A stretch of DNA of 22,661 bases, taken from contig JAGGUB010000019.1 of the NCBI GenBank assembly GCA_021158725.1, forward strand, positions 1-22,661. The letters run 5' to 3'. The position numbers and the translations under genes are program-made. The notes beneath the pieces are model-generated. The model was not told where the DNA came from. It made no database searches and worked only from the letters and a program-made list of their open reading frames with translations. The DNA comes from Caldifarciminota bacterium (GTDB taxonomy: Bacteria; Hydrothermota; UBA3073; NMUJ01). Below are positions 7,392 to 14,621 of this stretch, piece by piece (position 1 is the stretch's first letter; each line of letters begins with the position of its first letter).

Positions 7392-8507
7392 ATGGCACAC
7401 GCATATACGCCTGGATTACAAGTATCTGAACGTACAGTTGTACGTAAGGAGCGGCGACTACCACTTAAAGGTGAGGTGCTCATAAAAGAGGGTGACACAG
7501 TAGAAGCTGAACAGATCATCGCACGTGCGTACTTACCGGGTGATGTGGAACTACTGAATATCGCTGGACAGCTTGGTGTATCAGGTGACGAGATCAAACC
7601 CTACCTCAAGAAGAAGGAAGGTGACGAAGTTAAAAAAGGTGAAATTATTGCCGAAAGTAAAGGCCTGTTTGGTATGTTCAAGACACAGGTTAAGTCGCCT
7701 ATCGATGGTGTCATAGAATCAATTTCATTCGTCACGGGACAGGCGATACTACGACATCCGCCACAGGAAGTGAGTATCAAAGCCTACATCAACGGTACCG
7801 TAGAGAAGGTCATACCTGAAGAAGGTGCTATCATACGTACTGTGGCCACATTTATCCAGGGTATTTTCGGTATAGGGGGTGAAGGGTATGGCGAAATACT
7901 TCCAGTATGTTCGTCACCCGATGAGACACTAACCCCCGAACTTATACCCGAAACCGCTAAAGGTAAAGTAATAGTGGGTGGCTCGTTTGTCACATATGAA
8001 GCACTACAACGTGCGGTAGAGGTGGGTGCCACCGGTGTTGTTGTGGGTGGTATAGATGCTGATGATTTGCGTCGCTTCTTGGGTTACGACATAGGGGTAG
8101 CAATCACAGGTACTGAAAAGAAAGGTATCACCCTCATTGTAACTGAAGGGTTTGGCCGTATGAATATGGCGAAGAAGACGTTTGAGTTGCTCACAAAATA
8201 TGCAGGTAGAAGGGCATCAATAAATGGTGCCACCCAGATACGGGCTGGTGTTATGCGACCCGAGGTTATCATCACGCAGGAGGGTGAAGCTGAAGAACCC
8301 CATAAGGGATGGGAAACCGGGTTGGAGGTTGGTCATCTCGTTCGTATCATACGTGAACCTTATTTCGGTCAAATAGGTAGGGTGGTAGAATTGCCACCAC
8401 CACTCGAACAGATCGAGACCGAAGCCCACGTACGTATTCTGAAGGTGAAGCTGGACGATAAGGTGGTCACCATTCCGCGGGCTAATGTCGAGATAATTCA
8501 GGGATGA
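7392..8507 (+). CDS. Barrel-sandwich/KOW-like partner protein of the MutL-like ATPase
   Basis: The 371-residue soluble protein has no signal peptide or membrane segment. Residues about 15-145 read as a barrel-sandwich hybrid fold like that in RnfC, biotinyl carriers and RNA polymerase: repeated KEGD(T/E)V, KKGEIIAESKG and SPIDGVIESI. I see no lysine at canonical biotin or lipoyl spacing, so it is probably not a cofactor carrier. A glycine-rich central region (about 160-300) contains GGSF, GATGVVVGGID and EGFGRMNM. Residues about 313-369 (GHLVRIIREPYFGQIGRV...IPRANVEII) resemble a KOW/SH3-like nucleic-acid- or protein-binding module. It starts two bases after the MutL-like stop. I recall similar unnamed genes next to mutL homologues in other anaerobes, but cannot verify that here. 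Function unknown. Confidence 0.8.
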   Translation: MAHAYTPGLQVSERTVVRKERRLPLKGEVLIKEGDTVEAEQIIARAYLPGDVELLNIAGQLGVSGDEIKPYLKKKEGDEVKKGEIIAESKGLFGMFKTQVKSPIDGVIESISFVTGQAILRHPPQEVSIKAYINGTVEKVIPEEGAIIRTVATFIQGIFGIGGEGYGEILPVCSSPDETLTPELIPETAKGKVIVGGSFVTYEALQRAVEVGATGVVVGGIDADDLRRFLGYDIGVAITGTEKKGITLIVTEGFGRMNMAKKTFELLTKYAGRRASINGATQIRAGVMRPEVIITQEGEAEEPHKGWETGLEVGHLVRIIREPYFGQIGRVVELPPPLEQIETEAHVRILKVKLDDKVVTIPRANVEIIQG

Positions 8508-8559
8508 CCCTCCTCCGGATTGCATCTTTCAAAGATGGCTCTTTCCGTGTGGGGGAGGG
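8508..8559 (+). promoter_or_regulatory. RNA hairpin that would sequester the ogt Shine-Dalgarno
   Basis: CCCTCCTCC (8508-8516), immediately after the upstream stop, can pair along all nine bases (one U-G wobble) with GGGGGAGGG (8551-8559), the ribosome-binding site of the next gene. Inside the loop, CATCTTT (8523-8529) and AAAGATG (8531-8537) form a second hairpin. A ribosome stopping at 8507 would cover the 5' arm and free the site, which is a simple route to translational coupling. Pairing was checked by eye; no folding energy was computed. Confidence 0.5.
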
Positions 8560-8567
8560 TTGTTAAC

Positions 8568-9023
8568 ATGGAAACCTGTATACACACTCCCATAGGGTGG
8601 TTACTTATAGATTATGAGGATGAAGTTATTGAACGCATAAGGTTTAGCGATACCCCAGCAGATTGTGTAGAAGCCAATACTAAGGTTATCCACGAGTTAC
8701 GTGCGTACTTTACGGGTAAGTTGATACAGTTTACGGTGAAACCCAAACTTCCCACCAACTCATTGCATAAAAAGGTGTATGAGGTGTTGTTACACATACC
8801 GTATGGCAAAACGTGCTCATATTCGGAAGTGGCACAACTTGTTGGTAGCACACCACGTGGGGTTGCACGTATAATTGCATGTAATCCCATACCCATAATT
8901 ATACCATGTCATCGTGTGATATACAAAACAGGTGATATTGGTGGTTACTCAGGTGGTGTTTGGCGTAAACGGTTTCTGTTGGAACTGGAAAGTACTACAC
9001 TTAACCTACCGTATAGGAGGTGA
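8568..9023 (+). CDS. ogt: Methylated-DNA--[protein]-cysteine S-methyltransferase
   Basis: This suicide repair protein moves alkyl groups from O6-alkylguanine to its own cysteine. The active-site motif IIPCHRV puts the acceptor at C114, and the helix-turn-helix region (about 82-106: SYSEVAQLVGSTPRGVA...NP) and GGYSGG (125-130) are conserved. The start at 8568 gives 151 residues. It is preferred because GGGGGAGGG (8551-8559) lies eight bases upstream and METCIHTPIG matches the family N-terminus. An in-frame ATG at 8535 lies inside a hairpin and has no Shine-Dalgarno. The stop TGA (9021-9023) is embedded in the next gene's ribosome-binding site. Its companionship with the MutL-like pair looks like operon packing rather than shared function. 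Confidence 0.93.
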   Translation: METCIHTPIGWLLIDYEDEVIERIRFSDTPADCVEANTKVIHELRAYFTGKLIQFTVKPKLPTNSLHKKVYEVLLHIPYGKTCSYSEVAQLVGSTPRGVARIIACNPIPIIIPCHRVIYKTGDIGGYSGGVWRKRFLLELESTTLNLPYRR

Positions 9024-9024
9024 C

Positions 9025-9441
9025 ATGCGTGTTTATACAAAAGAGTTTACACTCAGTACATCACAACATCAACAACTTATAGACATAACGCAAGAAGTAA
9101 CCGCTATCGTCAAATCATCCGGTATCACAAATGGCATATGTAATGTATTCGCACCGCATGCCACCGCTGGTATTATATTGAATGAGAGCGCCGACCCCAA
9201 CATTGCGGTAGACTTTTTCAACGCAATCAACCGTGCCATACCGGAACGTGCGGGTTATCTACACGATAGGATCGATAGCAATGCAGCCGCTCACATAAAA
9301 TCTGCCATAGTGGGTGCAGGTAAAATAATACCCATAGCTGAGGGTAGGTTGGTATTGGGTACCTGGCAAGCCATCATGTTTGTTGAACTCGATGGCCCCC
9401 GTGGCCACCGCAGGATAGTCGTACAAGTTATGGGTGAATAG
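9025..9441 (+). CDS. yjbQ: YjbQ/UPF0047 family protein
   Basis: The 138-residue protein belongs to the YjbQ (UPF0047) family, small trimeric proteins for which weak thiamine-phosphate-synthase activity has been reported and whose true role is unsettled. Diagnostic segments are VFAPHATAGIILNE (the conserved histidine) and the C-terminal GTWQAIMFVELDGPRGHR ending in VVQVMGE. The ATG at 9025 is chosen because AGGAGGTGA precedes it and the downstream protein matches the family's full length; the reading frame stays open further upstream but overlaps ogt. The gene lies one base after the ogt stop. The convergent beta-repeat gene ends three bases beyond it, leaving no space for a terminator. Confidence 0.92.
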   Translation: MRVYTKEFTLSTSQHQQLIDITQEVTAIVKSSGITNGICNVFAPHATAGIILNESADPNIAVDFFNAINRAIPERAGYLHDRIDSNAAAHIKSAIVGAGKIIPIAEGRLVLGTWQAIMFVELDGPRGHRRIVVQVMGE

Positions 9442-9444
9442 CTA

Positions 9445-10182
9445 TCAAATATCTCTGTAGCATCGTAGCTTGACGTGGTTGAGTGCACCATCAACTTTGA
9501 TCCTAACCTGTGGTGCTGGATGTACAATCTGCGTATCTCCTGTAAGGAAACCCTCAGTGATCAGTTGTATATCCAATTCAGTAGGTGCCTTTACTGTGAT
9601 TTTACTCAACGCAGTCACAATATGTATGTCACAAGTATCACTCCAGTCACCATTTAGTGATAAAGTTAGGTTGCTCACTCCACAGTTGATATCCAACAGC
9701 TTAGGACTTATATTGCCTAAATCCTCAATTGCTAACTTAGCAGCACCTACGTTTAACTCTATGGCTTCCACCGATGCACGTCCTGTACAGCTTATCCTAC
9801 CCTTTATGGCACCCGTGTTGAGTTCAAGTCGTGTAATGGTGAGCCCACCCAGATCGATATCAAACCGTGCTGCACCGAGGTTGAGCTCAACCTCCATCAC
9901 CATGTTAGGTGGTAGGTACACATCGAATTCAGGTGTCTCGTCCCAATCGATGAACTTCACATCCTTCAACCCTATAAACACCCTATCTGCCTTGAGGGTC
10001 AATTTAACCTCCTCTGCAATATGTTCAGAACAGTATTTGTGGAACTCTATTTTGCCAGGTGTACCCTTTTTGATGTTCACCTTACCCACAAGTGCTATTT
10101 CTACATGTAAGGGTGGTGTTACATTTTTAATCTCCAAAACTTCTGTAGTATCAATCATACCCAATATCAACAGTGCAACCAT
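9445..10182 (-). CDS. Exported beta-helical repeat protein (DUF4097-like)
   Basis: The 245-residue product has a short hydrophobic N-terminus (MVALLILGM) that may be a signal sequence. Most of the rest is beta-strand-like. Four repeats spaced 21-22 residues apart carry LN(L/T/V)GA-type turns: LNLGAA (100-105), LNTGAI (121-126), LNVGAA (143-148) and INCGVS (165-170). This fits the right-handed beta-helix/DUF4097 adhesin-like group, whose function is generally unknown. The ATG at 10182 is chosen over a GTG at 10188 because GGAGGTGA (10192-10185) is correctly spaced for it. A plus-strand open frame covers the same DNA but is serine-rich, lacks a ribosome site and is treated as a shadow. It is a monocistronic gene divergent from the anion transporter. 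Confidence 0.8.
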   Translation of the reverse strand: MVALLILGMIDTTEVLEIKNVTPPLHVEIALVGKVNIKKGTPGKIEFHKYCSEHIAEEVKLTLKADRVFIGLKDVKFIDWDETPEFDVYLPPNMVMEVELNLGAARFDIDLGGLTITRLELNTGAIKGRISCTGRASVEAIELNVGAAKLAIEDLGNISPKLLDINCGVSNLTLSLNGDWSDTCDIHIVTALSKITVKAPTELDIQLITEGFLTGDTQIVHPAPQVRIKVDGALNHVKLRCYRDI

Positions 10183-10184
10183 CT

Positions 10185-10192
10185 TCACCTCC
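10185..10192 (-). promoter_or_regulatory. Shine-Dalgarno fixing the start of the beta-repeat protein
   Basis: GGAGGTGA on the minus strand lies two bases before the ATG at 10182 and would overlap the alternative GTG at 10188. It therefore decides the start. The upstream A/T-rich stretch TATATTTATAAA (about 10217-10206 on the minus strand) may contain its -10 element. Confidence 0.65.
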
Positions 10193-10242
10193 AGTTATGT
10201 ACGGGTTTATAAATATACCCTATATCTCGGTAAAGTCAAACC

Positions 10243-10269
10243 TTGCCCAATAGGGTGTTGACGTATCTT
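10243..10269 (+). promoter_or_regulatory. Candidate leaderless promoter of the anion transporter
   Basis: TTGCCC (10243-10248), 15 bp spacer, TATCTT (10264-10269), eight bases, then the ATG at 10278. There is no Shine-Dalgarno. The nearby TTGACG at 10258-10263 abuts the -10 box and is unlikely to be used. Confidence 0.45.
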
Positions 10270-10277
10270 AATCTATC

Positions 10278-11588
10278 ATGTGGCGTAAGATACTGCCATT
10301 TGTGGTGGCACTGGTTGTTTTTATTTTAACGCTACAGATGACGGTGTTCGATCTACCACAACGTATTGCGCTTGGTATATTGGGGATTGCAGTAATATTA
10401 TGGGTTACTGAGGTTATACCACTTTATGTTACGTCGTTCATTATACTGTTGCTTACCACAACAGTGTTAGCACGCACCCTGCAAATGGAGTTTAAGCCTT
10501 TCCTTCATGCATTCTTCTCACCAATCCTCTTACTATTTTTGGGTGGTTTCGTGCTCGCACGTGCCATGCATGTATATGAGGTTGAGGAACTAATTGCAAA
10601 CACTATATTGCGTCATGTAGGTAAACGTCCTTACCCCGTATTGTTGGGCTTCATGGTGACAACTGCATTTTTATCGATGTGGATGTCGAATACTGCCTCC
10701 ACAGCACTTATGTTGGCGGTTGCATTACCTGTGATCAAGCATGCGAAGGAGTTCAGCAAATCGATAGTCTTAGGCATACCGTTTGCTGCAAGCATAGGTG
10801 GTATGTGCACACCTATAGGGACGCCACCCAATGCGATAGCGATTGCGGCACTTAGGGAAGCGGGTTACCCGATGCCGTTCATTGAGTGGATGGCAAGAAA
10901 CTTACCCATCGGGTTACTGGGTATATTTGTTGCTTCCGTTGTACTGTATATGTTTTATCGACCGACGATCACCGAGATACCGGTTACTATCAAACGTATC
11001 AACATAGAACGTAACGGTAAATTCACGCTCGCTGTGCTGATACTCACCATAGTGTTGTGGCTTACAACAAGATTGCATGGAGTATCCTCACATATAGTGG
11101 CGCTTATCCCTGTGGTGCTATTCTTTGGTACAGGGTTATTGAAACGCGACGATTTTCGTAACCTCGAATGGGATATATTGATGTTGATGGGTGGTGGGTT
11201 AGCGCTTGGTGAAGCCATCCGTGTTACCGGACTCGGTACCCGTATTGTTGAACTACTGGGGATTGGCAATTTTTCACCCTTTATGGTGCTGATAATGTTT
11301 TTGGTTATCACCACAGTGTTATCTAATTTTATGTCGAATACATCAGCGACTGCGGTCATCATACCATTGGCTATGGCATGTACAGGGTTACTACCGACGT
11401 TACCTATCGCTATTGCATTGGCTGCATCTACTGCTATGTCGTTACCTATAAGTACACCACCCAATGCTATTGCGTATGGGTCAGGTTATATTAAAATTAA
11501 GGATATGGCAGTAGCGGGTACATTAATAGGTGTGTTTATCCTCATAATTATAGGTATAAGTGCCATGAGTTGGTGGAGGTTATTCTGA
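10278..11588 (+). CDS. SLC13/DASS-family anion symporter
   Basis: The 436-residue polytopic membrane protein shows the pseudo-repeat of divalent-anion:sodium symporters. The first half has SNTAST (137-142) and SIGG..TPIGTPPN (172-185); the second has SNFMSNTSAT (349-358) and STPPNAIAYGSG (392-403). The paired SNT and TPPN motifs form the substrate- and sodium-binding sites in this family, so transport of dicarboxylates, sulfate or a similar anion, driven by sodium, is the expected role. The exact substrate cannot be read from sequence. Hydrophobic segments fill nearly the whole protein. The start lacks a Shine-Dalgarno and has a candidate leaderless promoter. Its TGA overlaps the start of the zinc-ribbon gene (TGATG). 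Confidence 0.92.
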   Translation: MWRKILPFVVALVVFILTLQMTVFDLPQRIALGILGIAVILWVTEVIPLYVTSFIILLLTTTVLARTLQMEFKPFLHAFFSPILLLFLGGFVLARAMHVYEVEELIANTILRHVGKRPYPVLLGFMVTTAFLSMWMSNTASTALMLAVALPVIKHAKEFSKSIVLGIPFAASIGGMCTPIGTPPNAIAIAALREAGYPMPFIEWMARNLPIGLLGIFVASVVLYMFYRPTITEIPVTIKRINIERNGKFTLAVLILTIVLWLTTRLHGVSSHIVALIPVVLFFGTGLLKRDDFRNLEWDILMLMGGGLALGEAIRVTGLGTRIVELLGIGNFSPFMVLIMFLVITTVLSNFMSNTSATAVIIPLAMACTGLLPTLPIAIALAASTAMSLPISTPPNAIAYGSGYIKIKDMAVAGTLIGVFILIIIGISAMSWWRLF

Positions 11589-11935
11589 TGGCCAAAATAA
11601 GTGTCAAAAAAGAGACATGTCCCAAGTGTGGGGCAACCACTGTTGAGAATATCGTTCGTATCGCACGCGGTGAACCTATAAAAGTTTATGTAAGGTGTAC
11701 CAAATGTGGTGCATTTGTTGCCCGCTATAGGGTGTCACGCTACACTTCGGATAAACCGTACGAATCACTGCTACAGATTGTACGTACCGCATATCCGGAT
11801 GGTAGGTTTGCAACAAAAGAGTTAGAGGCCTTTTCGGATGAGGTGAACCGCGAGTTCAACGAAACTATACAGTTGGTGGAGAAGCTACCCGATACACGTA
11901 AGTTGGAAGAGATCATCGGCGAATCCGAGCTATAG
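11588..11935 (+). CDS. Small zinc-ribbon protein
   Basis: The 115-residue soluble protein has an N-terminal zinc ribbon: CPKC (C11, C14) and CTKC (C37, C40), separated by a short beta hairpin. A charged, mostly helical C-terminal half follows. I do not recognise a named family and see no catalytic signature; nucleic-acid or protein binding is the usual role of such ribbons. The ATG at 11588 is preferred over an in-frame TTG at 11570 because GGAGGT (11575-11580) lies seven bases upstream. The start shares one base with the transporter's stop (TGATG), which implies translational coupling. The next gene appears to have its own promoter. Confidence 0.8.
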   Translation: MAKISVKKETCPKCGATTVENIVRIARGEPIKVYVRCTKCGAFVARYRVSRYTSDKPYESLLQIVRTAYPDGRFATKELEAFSDEVNREFNETIQLVEKLPDTRKLEEIIGESEL

Positions 11936-11954
11936 CGTAGATTTATGCACCCTC

Positions 11955-11988
11955 TATAATATTGTCTTTGGGGTGTCGGGATTATTTT
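11955..11988 (+). promoter_or_regulatory. Candidate promoter(s) of the alpha-mannosidase gene
   Basis: Two arrangements are possible. The leaderless type is TTGTCT (11962-11967), 15 bp spacer, TATTTT (11983-11988) and five bases to the ATG at 11994. Alternatively a perfect TATAAT (11955-11960) with a poor -35 would give a leader of about 27 bases, again without a clear Shine-Dalgarno. I favour the first because it matches the other unit-leading genes. Confidence 0.4.
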
Positions 11989-11993
11989 ATATC

Positions 11994-14621
11994 ATGTTTT
12001 TGTTAGTGAAAGGACGTAGCTTGCCCTTCCCATACGGTATATTTCACAACATTGCACACTTAGTTGTTAGGCTTACACTCAGTAATGGTGATACACGGTA
12101 TTTGCCGTTGAAGTTACCCACATCTGCATACCGTAGCTCACCTTATGGTGGGCTAAAAGATGGTGATTACTGGTTATATGCTATACCCGTACCTAAGGGG
12201 GTACAGGGTTTTGAGATATTATATACCGAATTGATGCCGGTGGAGATAAAAGATGCCAACCTTATAGATACGATACCTGACGAACTCCTTACACGAGTAT
12301 TGCCACCACCACTTAGATACAGACCAATAGATTTTAAGAAAGTTGACACCATCACGTATGAATTTGAGCTATACGTCGATCCATCATATGAGCTGGTTTT
12401 CATCGAGCCCGGTACCTCTAAGCTTGGATATATGATGTTGAACGACCTACCCGTGAGTGCAATTGAAGGGGTGGCCACAGAGGTACCGGTATTCGATCGC
12501 GGTATGTTGCATGGTAAGGTCGTCCTCCCCAAAGGTGGTGAACTACGTAAGTTATTCCTGAGGGTTGAAGCTGACCCACATATCAGATTCTATCGCCAGA
12601 TGATATCAGAGACCATACGTGTACCAAAGAATATAAAGTATCTAATACCCCAATCCCATATAGATGTGGCCTGGTTATGGCCTGAATCCGATACCAAGAT
12701 AAAAGTGCTTACAACATTAGGTAATGTGCTCAACTTACAGAAGCAGTTTGATTTTAAATTCATACTGTCTACACCACTGTATTTGGAGTGGCTCGAATCG
12801 CACAACCCCCAGTATTTAAGTAAAGTCAGATCTGCCAATATAGAACCTGTGGGTGCGATGCTCGTAGAAGCTGACGTTAACTTACCATTGGGTGAGACCA
12901 TATTGCGACAACTGATGCTGGGTAAGCAACTCTGGCATGCTATGTTTAATACACATGTACGTATCGATTGGCTACTCGATAGTTTCGGCTACCCACGTAC
13001 GTTACCCAAGTTATACAAGTTGGCGGGTATCGATTTTATGTTTACAGCTAAACTGGATTGGCGAACGGAGACAACCTTCCCATACCGTATATTTAGGTGG
13101 CGTGGCGACAACGGTAGTGAAATCGTGGTACTCAATGGCAGGTTACGTGAACAGCTGATGTATCTCAACGAATCCGACAATATCGAGCTATTGGTATTTG
13201 GTCGTGGTGATGCTGGTGGCGGACCCACGATATATGACTTTTGGGCAGCTGAGATTATCGAGGCAACAAATCCTATCACTAAATTGAGCACTATTGAGAC
13301 CGTAATGAAAGACATTGAGAAGCTACATGATAAGCTACCGGTTTGGGATGACGAACTATACATTGAAACACATCGTGCCACGTACACAACAGGTTGGACG
13401 ATCAAACATTTATTCCGTATGGCTGAACGTAAGTTATTAGTTATTGAGAAGCTCTACTCCACATTGCTGATGCATGGTGTGACACCCGAATCTATGGATA
13501 AGCTACCCAAATTGTGGCACCAATTGCTGAAGTTTAGCTTCCATGATATACTATGTGGTACCATCATACGTGATGCACGTGAACAGATTGAACATCAGCT
13601 ACAGGAGCTGAACCATGAGTTAGATCACATAGTTTCAACCACTCTGCGATTGAACACTGGTAACATGGGGGTGACGTTTTCACCTTATGGGACAATAGGG
13701 TTTGTGGAGGAAGAACCACCGTTACCAGTGGGTAAGACGAACTTCTTCATCCCGCAGCTACAAGTTTTTGACGATAAACGGCAGTTCCTTGATGCATGGA
13801 ACATACGTAAACCTGGCAATCCACTTGCTGAGATATCGGAGACCCATGATACAAACGAGCCCAATATTATCCATTACGAAATCGGTCACCATTCATCAGC
13901 TGAACTACGTGTTACGAAACTATCGGCTGGGCTTGTGAGGCTCGATTTACAGATAGATTGGCACGACCGTGAACGTCTGTTGAAGCTAAGGTTTCCGTTG
14001 AAGTTTGAGCCTATAAAGTTCATCTGTGGCAAACCTTACGGATGTCAGGAATACCCAGTACAGCCGATCACCAGGTACGATAAGGCGAAGTGGGAGGTAT
14101 GTTTTATCGATTGGTTGGTTGCCCAGGGTGCATCCGAAGGCACTGCTATCATAAGTGCTGCACGTAACGGGGTGGATTTCATCACTCGTGTGCCACGTGT
14201 TACAATAACAAAAGGACCGTTGTTCCCCGACCCCACAATCGACACCGGTAGGATGGGGTTCACGTTCTGGATATACGGGTATGAAGGTGACTGGCTTGCT
14301 GCACGGATACCTGAACTTGCGAGGAGGTTGCTATTCCCAAGGTTTAAAACTATAGGTAAACCACTTAGCTTCTGTCAAAAGGTGGGCAATTTCATCGTCG
14401 AAGCTATAAGGCCGAGCAAGGATGGATTCATCCTGCATCTGTTTGAACCCTATGGTAGACAATCTCGTGGTAGATTGATGTTAAACCACAACAACTACAT
14501 TGCATATGAATGCGATCTATGGGGTAACCCCTTAGGTGAACCAAGATCGATAACCCACGAGCTGGAAATACAGCTTAACCCATTTGAGGTCAAACCCATT
14601 AAACTGATTGTAAACCCTTAA
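11994..14621 (+). CDS. GH38-family alpha-mannosidase
   Basis: The 875-residue hydrolase lacks a signal peptide and is probably cytoplasmic, acting on alpha-mannosides from imported or recycled glycans. The zinc-dependent GH38 core is visible: HIDVAW (H222, D224), WLLDSFGYP with the presumed nucleophile D329, RGDAGGG (404-410) in place of the commoner GNGDGGG, and FHDILCGT (H517, D518), which completes the metal site. Residues 1-200 and the last ~300 correspond to the beta-sandwich domains around the catalytic barrel; the N-terminal part is the least familiar. The ATG at 11994 is used; an in-frame GTG at 11973 adds seven residues. Its TAA shares the tetranucleotide TTAA with the stop of the convergent queH gene. 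Confidence 0.9.
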   Translation: MFLLVKGRSLPFPYGIFHNIAHLVVRLTLSNGDTRYLPLKLPTSAYRSSPYGGLKDGDYWLYAIPVPKGVQGFEILYTELMPVEIKDANLIDTIPDELLTRVLPPPLRYRPIDFKKVDTITYEFELYVDPSYELVFIEPGTSKLGYMMLNDLPVSAIEGVATEVPVFDRGMLHGKVVLPKGGELRKLFLRVEADPHIRFYRQMISETIRVPKNIKYLIPQSHIDVAWLWPESDTKIKVLTTLGNVLNLQKQFDFKFILSTPLYLEWLESHNPQYLSKVRSANIEPVGAMLVEADVNLPLGETILRQLMLGKQLWHAMFNTHVRIDWLLDSFGYPRTLPKLYKLAGIDFMFTAKLDWRTETTFPYRIFRWRGDNGSEIVVLNGRLREQLMYLNESDNIELLVFGRGDAGGGPTIYDFWAAEIIEATNPITKLSTIETVMKDIEKLHDKLPVWDDELYIETHRATYTTGWTIKHLFRMAERKLLVIEKLYSTLLMHGVTPESMDKLPKLWHQLLKFSFHDILCGTIIRDAREQIEHQLQELNHELDHIVSTTLRLNTGNMGVTFSPYGTIGFVEEEPPLPVGKTNFFIPQLQVFDDKRQFLDAWNIRKPGNPLAEISETHDTNEPNIIHYEIGHHSSAELRVTKLSAGLVRLDLQIDWHDRERLLKLRFPLKFEPIKFICGKPYGCQEYPVQPITRYDKAKWEVCFIDWLVAQGASEGTAIISAARNGVDFITRVPRVTITKGPLFPDPTIDTGRMGFTFWIYGYEGDWLAARIPELARRLLFPRFKTIGKPLSFCQKVGNFIVEAIRPSKDGFILHLFEPYGRQSRGRLMLNHNNYIAYECDLWGNPLGEPRSITHELEIQLNPFEVKPIKLIVNP

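Noticed and set aside
7392..8507. The barrel-sandwich protein as an RnfC subunit or a biotin/lipoyl carrier.
   Set aside because: It lacks the RnfC flavin and iron-sulfur parts and has no lysine at the canonical modified position.
8520..8567. A longer N-terminus for ogt beginning upstream of 8568.
   Set aside because: The extra residues do not match the family, and the strong ribosome site at 8551-8559 serves the ATG at 8568.
8932..9024. A longer N-terminus for the YjbQ protein.
   Set aside because: The extension lies inside ogt in another frame and the AGGAGGTGA before 9025 fixes the start.
10206..10217. TTTATAAATATA as a possible replication or IHF-type site.
   Set aside because: It is a short A/T-rich run in a divergent promoter gap; a -10 region is the simpler reading.
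9470..10261. A 263-codon plus-strand open frame over the beta-repeat gene.
   Set aside because: It is serine/threonine-rich with no domain pattern and no ribosome site; the opposite strand has a Shine-Dalgarno, hydrophobic N-terminus and regular repeats.
10955..11464. A 169-codon minus-strand open frame inside the anion transporter gene.
   Set aside because: It mirrors the transporter's codons, has no start signals and no recognisable protein features.
12989..13405. A 138-codon minus-strand open frame inside the alpha-mannosidase gene.
   Set aside because: Composition is typical of an antisense shadow and it lies over conserved GH38 catalytic residues.
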